From Nocardioides daphniae (lineage in GTDB: Bacteria; Actinomycetota; Actinomycetes; Propionibacteriales; Nocardioidaceae), in contig NZ_CP038462.1 of NCBI RefSeq assembly GCF_004777465.1, positions 2,170,001 through 2,234,000 on the forward strand: a DNA stretch of 64,000 nucleotides, given 5' to 3'. The position numbers were made by a program, and so were the translations under genes. Shown in pieces: positions 1 to 8,673 of this stretch. Every line of letters starts with the position of its first letter. Position 1 is the first letter of the stretch. Below the pieces are notes generated by a model that was not told the DNA's origin, did not search any database, and worked only from the letters and a program-made list of their open reading frames with translations.

Positions 1-1
1 G

Positions 2-661
2 GTGCCGGCCTCCTACCTCGAGCCCGGACGCGTCTTCGACTTCACCGACATCGACAACGACGCCGCCTCGCAGCTGTTCAACGAGGTCGTCGGCTCGCTC
101 GCGCCCGCCTTCTCGATGTACACGAACGACCCCTCCAAGGGAAACCGGATCACCAAGATCCAGCAGGACTCGGTCGGCTTCGCGCAGAGTCTCTCCGCCG
201 CCGTGGAGAGCAACTACCAGTGGAGCACCGGGCGTGGCCTGGAGATCGTCTCGGTGGCGATCGTGTCGATCGAGTACGACGAAAACACCCGTGAGCTGCT
301 GCGCAACGTCCAGCGTGCCGACGCGCTCTCCGGCGCCCGCGGCAACTCCAACCTCCAGGCCTCGGTCGCCGCAGGCTTCGAGTCGGCCGGCGAGAACGCC
401 GGCCCCGGCGGCCTCATCGGGATGGGCATGGCCGCTGGCTCGGCCGGCATCGGCGGGCTCCAGCAGCCCGTGCCCGGCGTCGGTGGCCAGTCGACTCCGG
501 CAGCCCCCGCTGCTCCCCCGGCCCCTGCCGCGCCGGCCGCGGCCGCGCCGGCAGCCGAGGACCCGGTCGCCGTGCTGACCCGCGCGAAGCAGATGCTCGA
601 CGCCGGGTTGATCACCCAGGAGGACTACGACGCGGCAAAGGCCAAGGCCCTGGGCCTCTGA
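2..661 (+). CDS. SPFH/YdjI-like protein with C-terminal SHOCT domain (5' end outside window)
   Basis: The visible 219 residues look like the distal half of an SPFH-family protein of the Bacillus YdjI type (virion-core-like), a membrane-associated scaffold. The GTG at the window edge is probably internal, because the SPFH core expected upstream is missing. A helical region (residues 1-110) leads into a Gly-rich stretch, a Pro/Ala-rich linker (about 160-185) and a short C-terminal SHOCT-type helical hairpin containing LDAGLITQEDYDAAKAKAL. The next gene starts 19 bases downstream and encodes a zinc-ribbon protein, the usual YdjG-like partner, so the two are probably one operon. The family assignment is moderately sure; completeness cannot be judged. 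Confidence 0.7.
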   Translation: MPASYLEPGRVFDFTDIDNDAASQLFNEVVGSLAPAFSMYTNDPSKGNRITKIQQDSVGFAQSLSAAVESNYQWSTGRGLEIVSVAIVSIEYDENTRELLRNVQRADALSGARGNSNLQASVAAGFESAGENAGPGGLIGMGMAAGSAGIGGLQQPVPGVGGQSTPAAPAAPPAPAAPAAAAPAAEDPVAVLTRAKQMLDAGLITQEDYDAAKAKALGL

Positions 662-680
662 CCGACCGACGACGACCACC

Positions 681-1919
681 ATGACCGAGAGCGCCGGCGT
701 GCCCGACGACGCGTCCGTCGTCCCCGACCCGGGGGCGGCGGCCGCGGCAGCGTCGGCACCACCGGTCATCGACACCGCCAACCAGCGGCTCGACGACGGC
801 GTCAACCGGTGCCCGAAGTGCGGGGCCACCGAGATCCAGCTGCGGGTCTCCACCGGCCTTCTCATCTGCCTCTTCTGCCGGCACGAGTGGGCCGAGGCAC
901 ACCTCGAGCCGATCGTCGCGGGCGAGGGTTCGCTGCGCGACCTGGTCGGCACGGTCATCACCTCCGGCGCCGCCGACATCGTCGCCGACGCCGGGATGCT
1001 CACGATGAAGTGCTCCGGCTGCGGCGCCGAGGTCGTGGTCAACACGTCCGAGGCCACCTCCTCGCGGTGCCACTGGTGTCGTCACGTCCTCACCGTCAAC
1101 GAGCAGGTCCCCAACGGGGCCGTGCCCGACGCCGTGCTGCCCTTCAGCGTGACCCGCGACCAGGCGGTCGAGCACATCCGGGCGTTCGCGAGCAGCCGTC
1201 GTACGTTCGCCCACCGCCAGTTCGTGAAGGAGTTCACCCCGGAGAACGTGGTCGGCGTCTACCTCCCCTACATGGTCGTGGACAGCAACGCGAGGGGCGA
1301 CGTCTACGGCATCGGCGAGATCAAGACGCGCCAGTACACGCGCGGCAGCGGCGACAACAAGACCACCGTGTACGACGCCGACGTGTACCGCATCGAGCGT
1401 CACGTCGACTTCACCGTCGACGACCTGACGCTGGAGTCGTCGACCGAGCGCGCCAACATGAACGCGTTCGTCAACACCAACAACGTCATCAACACGATCC
1501 TCCCCTTCGACACGAAGAACGCGGTGCAGTGGAACGCGAGCTACCTCGTGGGCTACACCTCCGAGCGACGTGACTCCGACGTCGCGGCGCTGGTTCCCGA
1601 GCTCGAGGACCAGCTGCTCTCGATCGCCCGCTCGGAGGCCCGCTCCTCGGTGCGGGCGTTCGACCGCGGTGTGCGCTGGGAGTTCGAACGGCTGACGGTC
1701 CACGGCACCCGCTGGGTCTCGATGTACCTCCCGGTGTGGCTCTACTCCTACTACCACGAGGAGCACGGCAAGGCGATGGTCCACTACATCGCCGTCAACG
1801 GTCGTACGGGCGAGACCATGGGCAGCATCCCCGTCTCGCAGTGGCGGCTCATCACGGCGGCGCTGGTCACCGGCACGTTCCTCGAAGGCATCGCCATCGG
1901 ATTGCTGGGGCTGTGGTGA
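681..1919 (+). CDS. TFIIB-type double zinc-ribbon protein, YdjG-like
   Basis: A 412-residue protein with two treble-clef/zinc-ribbon modules near the N terminus: Cys44/Cys47 with Cys63/Cys66, then Cys111/Cys114 with Cys130/Cys133. A long soluble domain follows, and the last ~25 residues form one hydrophobic segment likely to be membrane-inserted. In Bacillus, YdjG pairs with YdjH and the SPFH protein YdjI to recruit PspA to stressed membrane. The same order of an SPFH gene, zinc-ribbon gene and small membrane protein gene is seen here. The ATG lies 19 bases after the previous stop, and its own stop overlaps the next GTG start by four bases, which implies translational coupling. The role in membrane stress is inference from the neighbours. 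Confidence 0.75.
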   Translation: MTESAGVPDDASVVPDPGAAAAAASAPPVIDTANQRLDDGVNRCPKCGATEIQLRVSTGLLICLFCRHEWAEAHLEPIVAGEGSLRDLVGTVITSGAADIVADAGMLTMKCSGCGAEVVVNTSEATSSRCHWCRHVLTVNEQVPNGAVPDAVLPFSVTRDQAVEHIRAFASSRRTFAHRQFVKEFTPENVVGVYLPYMVVDSNARGDVYGIGEIKTRQYTRGSGDNKTTVYDADVYRIERHVDFTVDDLTLESSTERANMNAFVNTNNVINTILPFDTKNAVQWNASYLVGYTSERRDSDVAALVPELEDQLLSIARSEARSSVRAFDRGVRWEFERLTVHGTRWVSMYLPVWLYSYYHEEHGKAMVHYIAVNGRTGETMGSIPVSQWRLITAALVTGTFLEGIAIGLLGLW

Positions 1920-2212
1920 CCGCCGCGCTCCTGTCGCTTGCTGCGTACGCCGTCGAGGTGCAAGCCGAGTCGGGGACGCCGTGGATCCTGCTCGCAGCCG
2001 GCCCCGTCGGCGCGGTCGCCGTCTACTGGGGGCTCTTCCGCTACTACCGCAACACCGACAAGTCGCACTCGTTCGAGCGCGAGACCCTGATCGAGTCCCA
2101 GCCGATCGTCGGCCACGAGACCAAGTTCGACACGGTGCGTGGCACCGAGCGCCGCGAGGTGTCGGGCAACAACGTCTCCAAGCACCGCCAACGGGTCCGT
2201 CGCCTGGACTGA
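1916..2212 (+). CDS. Small membrane protein coupled to the zinc-ribbon gene (YdjH-like position)
   Basis: A 98-residue protein starting at a GTG that overlaps the preceding stop (GTGA). It has a hydrophobic N-terminal segment and a second one (WILLAAGPVGAVAVYWGLF) around residues 23-41, followed by a charged cytosolic tail rich in Arg, Glu and Lys. Position and topology match the third, membrane-integral member of YdjG/H/I-type clusters, but I see no diagnostic motif. It is probably co-translated with the zinc-ribbon gene. Confidence 0.65.
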   Translation: MTAALLSLAAYAVEVQAESGTPWILLAAGPVGAVAVYWGLFRYYRNTDKSHSFERETLIESQPIVGHETKFDTVRGTERREVSGNNVSKHRQRVRRLD

Positions 2213-2251
2213 CCCGAGGCGTGGGCCAGGCGCGGGGTTCAGGAGCGAGGG

Positions 2252-2431
2252 TCAGGGACGGGGCTCGTCGCCGTCGTGCGCTCCGCGGTTGCTGGGGCAG
2301 TCCGGGTTCGTGCAGACCCGGACGTCGACGCTCCCGTCGGGGTCCGCGCCTTCACGGGGCGGCTCTGCGTCGTGGGCACGAAGCTCCACCCGCGACCCGC
2401 ACACCCGGCACTCCTGCTGGTCGAAGTACAT
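2252..2431 (-). CDS. Small zinc-binding protein, 59 aa
   Basis: A short gene on the minus strand encodes MYFDQQECRVCGSRVELRA followed by an acidic Pro/Asp-rich linker and VCTNPDCPSNRG. The two Cys pairs (Cys8/Cys11 and Cys40/Cys45) look like a zinc knuckle. A purine-rich GAGGGA sits 5-10 bases upstream of the ATG, and codon usage is typical of the region. It converges with the gene that ends at 2212. The function is unknown; possibly a cytosolic zinc-ribbon accessory protein. Confidence 0.7.
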   Translation of the reverse strand: MYFDQQECRVCGSRVELRAHDAEPPREGADPDGSVDVRVCTNPDCPSNRGAHDGDEPRP

Positions 2432-2513
2432 GCTCGCTCCCTCGTCGTCGTCGTCGCTGCACCCTCTCTACCCACCTACGGGGCGGTCCGCACATCGATG
2501 CGTCGACGACCCG

Positions 2514-3141
2514 TCAGGACGCCTCCGGGTCGAAGACCCGCGTCTCCAGCACCGTGCCGGCCAGGTCGGTGACGAGGTAGCCGTACTCCTCGAAGTCGTT
2601 GTGGACGTGGATGGTGACCCGAGGCTGGTCGCTGTCCCTGGCGCGTTCGACCACGAGGGTCGTACGTCGGGTCCGGCACCCGCAGGCCCTCCCACGCGGC
2701 GTCGAGGTTGGCGTCGAGGGCCGCGAGGTCCACGTCGGCCAGGTCGAACTCCCGGTACTCCCCCGCGTCCCGGACCTCGCCTCCCGCCTCGAACCCGCCT
2801 TCGCGGGTGGGCCGCCACTCCTGGTAGCGCCCGCTTCCCTCGTCGACCGGAGCGCGCACCACCGACAGTGCGGCCTGTAGGCTCACGCCGTAGCTCCGGC
2901 TGGTGCCGAACTGGGCCACGTGGTCCGCGACCAACCGCTCCAGGTCGTCGGCCGTGGCGGGCACGACGTACCCGGCGCTCGTGGCGGACGGGGTGCCGTC
3001 GTCGTCCCCCCAGATCTGCACGGCCCCGACGACGCCGCCGACCAGCGCGAGCGCCAGTCCCACCAGCACGACCCTGACGCGCAACGACGCCCGTTCCCAC
3101 CAGCCCGCCGGCTGGTCGGGCCGACCTCCCGAGTCGATCAC
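2514..3141 (-). pseudogene. Single-pass membrane protein of unknown function, interrupted by a frameshift
   Basis: From a GTG at 3141 the frame encodes a short cytosolic tail, a transmembrane segment (residues ~22-41, LVGLALALVGGVVGAVQIW) and an extracytoplasmic domain of ~150 residues. Near 2665 the frame runs off into low-quality Arg/Gly-rich sequence. In the +1-shifted frame a plausible C terminus continues (VTIHVHNDFEEYGYLVTDL) to the stop at 2514. One extra base (or two missing) explains this. I do not recognise the family. The shift resembles many others in this window, so it may be a sequence error rather than a dead gene. Confidence 0.6.
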
Positions 3142-3176
3142 CTCGCCACCGTACCCATTCCGAGGGACGCTGGGGC

Positions 3177-4091
3177 TCACTCCCGGGACGTGGCGTCGAC
3201 GATCTGCGTGCCCGCTGCCCCGTCCACGGCCAGCGCGAGCGACTCGAGGGCGGCGATCACGGCCCGACGCCCCCGTCGCCCCTCGACGAACCGGGCGCAC
3301 GCCTCGACCTTGGGTCCCATCGAGCCGGCGGCGAACTGGCGCGAGCGCAGCTCCTCGGGCGTCGCCCGGGGCAGCACCTGCGCCTGCGGCGTGCCGAAGC
3401 CGTCGATCACCCCCTCGACGTCGGTGAGGACGACCAGCAGGTCGGCCGCGACCCCGTCAGCGACGAGGCCGGCGACCAGGTCCTTGTCGACGACTGCCTC
3501 GACCGGGGCGTACGCCCGTCCCTCGCGCAGCACCGGCACGCCCCCGCCACCACCCACCACCACGACGCGCCCCGCCTGCACGAGCACCCGCGCCGCATCC
3601 AGGTCGACGACCTCCAGCGGCCGCGGGGACGGCACGACGCGACGCCACTCCTCCCCGTCAGGGCGCACGGTCCAGCCGCGCTGCTGCGCGAGACGCCGCG
3701 CGGTGGCCTCGTCGTAGGTCCCGCCGATCGGCTTGGAGGGGTCGCTGAAGGCCGGGTCGTCACCGTCGACGACGACCTGGGTGACCAGCGCCGTGGCCGG
3801 GCAGTCGTGGCTGAGCAGCTCCTGCTGGATCCACGACCCGATCAGTCCTTGGGACTCGGCGACCAGGTCGCCCAGCGGAAACGGTCGCGACAACCTCGGA
3901 TCAGCCTCGGTCTCCATCGCCAACAGCCCGACCTGCGGGCCGTTGCCGTGGACGACGAGCACCTCGTGGTGGGCGGCCAGCGCGGCAACCGCGCGGGCGA
4001 CCGGGCGTACGCGGCGTCGTTGCACCTCCGACTCGGGCACCTCCCCGCGGCGCAGCAGGGCGTTGCCGCCGAGGGCCACGACGATCCTCAC
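3177..4091 (-). CDS. arcC: Carbamate kinase
   Basis: 304 residues, normal length for the family, which interconverts carbamoyl phosphate plus ADP with carbamate plus ATP. Seen motifs: N-terminal IVVALGGNALLRRG, the VVHGNGPQVG loop, IGGTYDEATA, VVGGGGGVPV, the substrate-lid region with VDKDLVAGL, and C-terminal GSMGPKVEACARFVE. The GTG start overlaps the stop of the upstream DUF3253 gene by four bases, so the two are co-translated. No arginine deiminase or ornithine carbamoyltransferase gene is adjacent. It may therefore act in allantoin/purine-nitrogen or carbamoyl-phosphate turnover rather than a classical arginine deiminase operon; that is inference. Confidence 0.93.
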   Translation of the reverse strand: MRIVVALGGNALLRRGEVPESEVQRRRVRPVARAVAALAAHHEVLVVHGNGPQVGLLAMETEADPRLSRPFPLGDLVAESQGLIGSWIQQELLSHDCPATALVTQVVVDGDDPAFSDPSKPIGGTYDEATARRLAQQRGWTVRPDGEEWRRVVPSPRPLEVVDLDAARVLVQAGRVVVVGGGGGVPVLREGRAYAPVEAVVDKDLVAGLVADGVAADLLVVLTDVEGVIDGFGTPQAQVLPRATPEELRSRQFAAGSMGPKVEACARFVEGRRGRRAVIAALESLALAVDGAAGTQIVDATSRE

Positions 4092-4585
4092 GACCCGAAC
4101 TCCGGGCCACGCGCGATGCGGATCGGGCCGCGGGCCCGGTTGGCGACCACCGGTTCCCCCTTCTGGGTGGCGACGACGACGTCACGCTCCGCCAGCGCGG
4201 CGACCACGCGGCGTACGTCGTCCATCCGGCCCCGCCATCCCTCACCGCCGACCACGCGGGCCACGTCGCTGGGGCAGATCGTCGACCCGCCGCGGTGGCG
4301 CAGCAGCGCGCGGACGGTGGCCTCGGCGCGCGCGGAGAAGTCGTCGTCCGACAGCTCCTCCCACCACGGGGCACCGCGCTCACCGAGCGCAACCTTGGCG
4401 TCCCCGACCCGGGTCCGCGCGTCGGGCTCCTTCGCGCGCACCGCCCGGCGTGCACTCATCAGCTCGTCGACGAGCTCCTGGCGCAGACCGTCCGGGATCG
4501 CGGGGTCGGAGGCTCGCCAGCGGCGGCCGTCGATCACCAGGTGGCGCCCGTCCGGCGTGCGCTCGACCTCCTCGGAGTCCGCCAC
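4088..4585 (-). CDS. DUF3253 domain protein
   Basis: 165 residues. The N-terminal half carries a conserved DGRHLVIDGRRWRASDPAIP segment common in actinobacterial and alphaproteobacterial homologues; the C-terminal half (residues ~85-160) is a winged-helix-like DUF3253 domain containing ALLRHRGGSTICPSDVAR and RGPIRIARG. The GTG start is preceded by GGGAGGCAGG. The gene overlaps arcC by four bases (GTGA) and is the first gene of that pair. No biochemical role is known to me; the fold suggests nucleic-acid binding. Confidence 0.8.
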   Translation of the reverse strand: MADSEEVERTPDGRHLVIDGRRWRASDPAIPDGLRQELVDELMSARRAVRAKEPDARTRVGDAKVALGERGAPWWEELSDDDFSARAEATVRALLRHRGGSTICPSDVARVVGGEGWRGRMDDVRRVVAALAERDVVVATQKGEPVVANRARGPIRIARGPEFGS

Positions 4586-4680
4586 CCTGCCTCCCCTCGA
4601 CGTTCGGCCCTGGACCTCGACCCTAGCCTCGGCGGGAAACTCCGATTGAGAAGCCCGGCGGGAAGCCCGGTGAGAAGCAC

Positions 4681-4715
4681 ACCGCCCCGCCGACCACGAG
4701 GGTCGACGGGGCGGT
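4681..4715 (-). terminator. Hairpin terminator after glutamine synthetase III
   Basis: An inverted repeat with a 15-bp stem (one mismatch) and a five-base loop, ACCGCCCCG...CGGGGCGGT, begins 17 bases beyond the stop of the glutamine synthetase gene. There is no T-run, as is usual in high-GC actinobacteria. Confidence 0.7.
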
Positions 4716-4732
4716 ACGTCAGCGTGACGGGG

Positions 4733-6907
4733 TCACTTGATGAAGAGCAGCTCCCGGTACTTGGGGAGCGGCCAGGCGGCGTCGTCGACCTCGGTCTCGA
4801 GGGTGTCCACGTAGACGCGGGCGGCCTCCATGAGCGGCCGGATGACGGTCGCACAGTGCTTCATGTGAGCAGCGGTGTCGGCGAAGTCGTGGCGAGCCAG
4901 CTCCGTGGAGAGCTGGGCGACGGTCTCGAGCAGGCCGTTCGCGTTCTCGGCGATGACCTTGACCTGACCGGCGTCGAAGCTCGCGTCCAGGGCCTGGGCG
5001 GCGCTGATCGTGGTGGCGAGCTCCGAGGCGTACTTGAGGGCGGCCGGGTAGATGACCGTCTTCGCCAGGTCGATGACGAGCTTGGCCTCGACGGCGATCG
5101 AGTTGATGTACTGCTCGGAGTAGACCTCGTAGCGCGAGTTGAGCTCGACGGCCGAGAGGACGCCGCTCTTCTCGAACAGCTCGACGACCTCGGGCTCGGT
5201 GAAGACCGGCAGGGCGTCGGCGCTGGTCGGCAGGTTGCGCAAGCCGCGCTCGGCGACCGCTGCCTCGTGCCACTCGGACGAGTAGCCGTCGCCGCCGAAG
5301 ACGGCGTTGCCGTGCAGCTCCATGAGCTCCTTGAGCACGTCGGCCACGGCCGCGGCGTGGGTCTTGCCGGCCTTGAGCTCGACCTCGAGCTTGTCGGCGA
5401 TCCAGTGCAGCGAGTCGGCGAGCATCGTGTTCATCGCGGTCAGCGGACCGGTGATCGACTGCGAGGAGCCCACGGCGCGGAACTCGAAGCGGTTGCCGGT
5501 GAAGGCGAAGGGCGAGGTGCGGTTGCGGTCGCCCGGGTCGCGCTTGAAGTTGAGGATCTGCGACAGGCCGAGGTCCATCTCGCCGCCGTCGGCCGACGGG
5601 TTGACGCAGCCGTTCTTGATGTCCTCGAAGACGGCCTCGAGCTGGTCGCCCAGGTAGACCGAGAGGATCGCCGGCGGGGCCTCGTTGGCACCAAGGCGGT
5701 GGTCGTTGGAGGCGGTGGCGATGACGGCGCGCAGCAGCGGGCCGAACTTGTGCACACCGCGGATCACGGCGCCGCAGAAGAGCAGGAAGTTGAGGTTCTG
5801 CTCCGGGGAGGTGCCGGGGTCGAGCAGGTTGCCCTGGGTCTCGTTGCCGACCGACCAGTTGACGTGCTTGCCGGAGCCGTTGAGGCCGGCGAACGGCTTC
5901 TCGTGCAGCAGGCAGAGGAAGCCGTGCTCAGCCGCAGTGGCCTTGAGGACGGTCATGATGAGCTGCTGGTGGTCGGCGGCGATGTTCGCGGTCTCGTGGT
6001 AGGGCGCGATCTCGAACTGGCCGGGCGCGACCTCGTTGTGGTGCGTCTTCGCGGGGATGCCGAGGCGGTACAGCTTCTCCTCGACGGCCTGCATGTAGAC
6101 CTGCACGCGCTCGGGGATGGCGCCGAAGTAGTGGTCGTCGAACTCCTGGCCCTTGGCCGGGGGCGCGCCGAAGAGGGTGCGACCGGCGAGCAGCAGGTCG
6201 GGGCGCTGGGTCGCCAGGTGCTGGTCGATGAGGAAGTACTCCTGCTCGGGGCCACAGCTGGCGTTGAGCGGGGCGATCTCGGTCTCGCCCATGAGCTCGA
6301 GCACGCGACGCGCGGCGGCGTCCATCGCGGCGTTGGAGCGGAGCAGCGGGATCTTCTTGTCTAGGGACTCACCGGTCCACGACATGAAGACCGACGGGAT
6401 CATCAGCGTCGCGCCGTTGGCGGTGTGCATGATGTAGGCCGGGCTGGTCGGGTCCCAGGCGGTGTAGCCACGGGCCGCGTTGGTCATGCGCAGGCTGCCG
6501 TTGGGGAACGAGGAGCCGTCGGGCTCACCCTTGATCAGCAGGCTGCCGGTGAACTCGGTGATCGCGTTGCCGTCGGCGTTGGTGATGATGAAGCCGTCGT
6601 GCTTCTCGGCGGTGATGTTGGTGAGCGGGTAGAAGACGTGCGAGAAGAACTTGGCGCCCTTGCTCATCGCCCAGTCCTTCATGGCGGCGGCAACGATGTC
6701 GGCCGTGGCGGGGTCGAGCGGCTCGCCCGTCTTCACGGTCTTCTTGACAGCCTTGAAGGCGTTCTTGGAGAGCGCCTCCTCCATCTTGTCGAGATTGAAG
6801 ACGTCGGTCGCCCAAATCTCGCTCAGGGGACGGATCTCGGCGGTCGGGGCAGCGCTGCGGTTCAGGACCTCAGTGATGGCGGCGCTACGGACTTCGTTGG
6901 CAGTCAT
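4733..6907 (-). CDS. glnN: Glutamine synthetase, type III
   Basis: About 724 residues, the size of class III enzymes (class I/II are ~350-470). It makes glutamine from glutamate, ammonia and ATP. Typical class III features: N-terminal GS-III region (residues 1-190) with FSHVFYPLTNITAEKHDGF, the catalytic region with CGPEQEYFLID and KTHHNEVAPGQFEIAP, HEKPFAGLNGSGKHVNWS, the ATP-binding RNRTSPFAFTGNRFEFRAVG and a long helical C-terminal extension. I choose the ATG at 6907; a TTG two codons upstream is also in frame but unlikely. A candidate GlnR box lies in the leader. The flanking genes are not nitrogen genes apart from arcC downstream. Confidence 0.95.
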   Translation of the reverse strand: MTANEVRSAAITEVLNRSAAPTAEIRPLSEIWATDVFNLDKMEEALSKNAFKAVKKTVKTGEPLDPATADIVAAAMKDWAMSKGAKFFSHVFYPLTNITAEKHDGFIITNADGNAITEFTGSLLIKGEPDGSSFPNGSLRMTNAARGYTAWDPTSPAYIMHTANGATLMIPSVFMSWTGESLDKKIPLLRSNAAMDAAARRVLELMGETEIAPLNASCGPEQEYFLIDQHLATQRPDLLLAGRTLFGAPPAKGQEFDDHYFGAIPERVQVYMQAVEEKLYRLGIPAKTHHNEVAPGQFEIAPYHETANIAADHQQLIMTVLKATAAEHGFLCLLHEKPFAGLNGSGKHVNWSVGNETQGNLLDPGTSPEQNLNFLLFCGAVIRGVHKFGPLLRAVIATASNDHRLGANEAPPAILSVYLGDQLEAVFEDIKNGCVNPSADGGEMDLGLSQILNFKRDPGDRNRTSPFAFTGNRFEFRAVGSSQSITGPLTAMNTMLADSLHWIADKLEVELKAGKTHAAAVADVLKELMELHGNAVFGGDGYSSEWHEAAVAERGLRNLPTSADALPVFTEPEVVELFEKSGVLSAVELNSRYEVYSEQYINSIAVEAKLVIDLAKTVIYPAALKYASELATTISAAQALDASFDAGQVKVIAENANGLLETVAQLSTELARHDFADTAAHMKHCATVIRPLMEAARVYVDTLETEVDDAAWPLPKYRELLFIK

Positions 6908-6978
6908 GTTCAACTCACAATCGTCGATGTTCGTTGGCGAGAGCCTAGGCAGGTCCTGTTACCTGAATCCGCCGCAAT

Positions 6979-6995
6979 GTTTCGGGGAGGTTAAC
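6979..6995 (-). promoter_or_regulatory. Candidate GlnR half-site pair upstream of glnN
   Basis: Reading the minus strand, GTTAAC is followed by six bases (CTCCCC) and then GAAAC. This fits the actinobacterial GlnR a-site/b-site pattern gTnAC-n6-GAAAC. It lies ~72 bases upstream of the glnN start, where a nitrogen activator or repressor would bind. No clear second pair is present. Confidence 0.45.
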
Positions 6996-7099
6996 GTTCC
7001 TCCGGGATGCTCGACGCTCCTCCGCGGACGCCGTTCCACCGGGTCCTGGCGATCAGGGCGTGAGGCGTCGCCGAGTCGGGCGTGGGCACCGATCAGCGG

Positions 7100-7105
7100 T
7101 ATCGT
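7100..7105 (+). promoter_or_regulatory. -10 element for leaderless prfC
   Basis: TATCGT ends six bases before the GTG at 7112. This places the transcription start at or next to the start codon, which argues for the 7112 start over the GTG at 7082. Confidence 0.5.
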
Positions 7106-7111
7106 CGGCCG

Positions 7112-8673
7112 GTGCTCGACACCCGCCCTCGCCGTACGTTCGCCGTCATCAGCCACCCTGACGCCGGAAAGTCCACCATCACCGAGGCGCTCGCCCTGCA
7201 TGCGCGGGCGATCAACGAGGCCGGTGCGGTGCACGGCAAGGGCGACCGGAAGGCCACCGTCTCCGACTGGATGGCGATGGAGAAGGCGCGCGGAATCTCG
7301 ATCACCTCGGCGGCACTCCAGTTCGAGTACCGCGACCACGTGATCAACCTGGTCGACACCCCCGGCCACAGCGACTTCTCCGAGGACACCTACCGCGTGC
7401 TCTCGGCCGTCGACTCGGCCGTGATGCTGGTCGACGCCGGAAAGGGCCTCGAGCCGCAGACCCTGAAGCTCTTCCGGGTCTGCGCCCTGCGCGGCATCCC
7501 GGTGATCACCGTGATCAACAAGTGGGACCGTCCCGGCCTCTCGCCGCTCGAGCTGATGGACATGATCGAGCGTCAGATCAAGCTGCGCCCCACTCCCCTG
7601 ACCTGGCCGGTCGGCGAGGCCGGCGACTTCCGCGGCGTCCTCGACCGGCGTACGGGCGACTTCATCAAGTACACCCGCACCGCCGGTGGCGCGACCATCG
7701 CGCCGGAGAAGCGGATGGCCTCCGACGAGGTCGAGGAGAACGACCTCCTCGTGTGGCACAACGCCGTCGAGGAGCACGAGCTGCTCGAGCTGGACGAGGC
7801 CGACCACGACCAGGAGCGCTTCCTGGCCGGCGAGACCACCCCGGTGATGTTCGCCTCCGCCCTGCAGAACTTCGGTGTCGCCCAGCTGCTCGACCTGCTG
7901 CTCGAGCTGGCCCCGGCACCCGGCCCGACCGAGGGCGTCGACGGCACGGTCCGCCAGCCCGAGGACGAGTTCAGCGCCTTCGTCTTCAAGGTCCAGTCGG
8001 GCATGAACAACGCCCACCGTGACCGGCTCGCGTACGCCCGCATCGTGTCGGGCGAGTTCGAGCGCGGCATGGTCGTCACCCACGCCTCCACCGGCCGCCC
8101 CTTCGCCACGAAGTTCGCGCAGACGGTCTTCGGCCGGGAGACGACGTCGGTCGAGCAGGCCTACCCCGGCGACATCATCGGCCTGGTCAACGCCAACGCC
8201 CTGCGCGTCGGCGACACCATCTTCACCGGCCCGAAGATCGAGTACGCCGGCGTACCCTCCTTCGCGCCCGAGCACTTCCGCACCGTCAGCGCCGGCGACA
8301 TCGGCCGCTTCAAGCAGTTCCGCAAGGGCATCGAGCAGCTCGACCAGGAGGGCGTGGTGCAGGTGCTGCGCTCCGACCTGCGCGGCGACCAGAACCCGGT
8401 GCTGGCTGCGGTCGGCCCCCTGCAGTTCGAGGTGGTCGAGGACCGGATGCTCAACGAGTTCAACTCGCCGATCCGCTTCTCACGCCTCGACTACCAGGTC
8501 GCCCGCCTCACCGACGCCGCGGGCGCCGAGGCGCTCAAGGGGATGCGCGGCTGCGAGGTGCTGCAGCGCAGCGACGGCACCCACGTCGTCCTCTTCACCG
8601 ACAACTGGCGCGCCAACGCGACCGCGACAACCCGTCGATCACGCTCGAGGCGCTGCCGGCCGGCGGGGTCTGA
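7112..8673 (+). CDS. prfC: Peptide chain release factor 3 (frameshift near the 3' end)
   Basis: A translational GTPase that recycles RF1/RF2 from the ribosome. Domain 1 shows the P-loop SHPDAGKST, switch II DTPGHSDF and the NKWDR specificity motif; domains 2 and 3 follow to about residue 510. At ~8620 the uninterrupted frame leaves the family and runs on with Arg-rich sequence to 8797. A frame shifted by one base gives the expected C terminus DNPSITLEALPAGGV and a stop at 8673. One base appears to be missing. The gene converges on, and slightly overlaps, the TetR gene. The start at 7112 is preferred because a -10 box sits just upstream. Confidence 0.9.

Noticed and set aside
4295-6364. A 689-codon plus-strand frame across glutamine synthetase
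   Set aside because: An antisense shadow of glnN with no recognisable family or start context.
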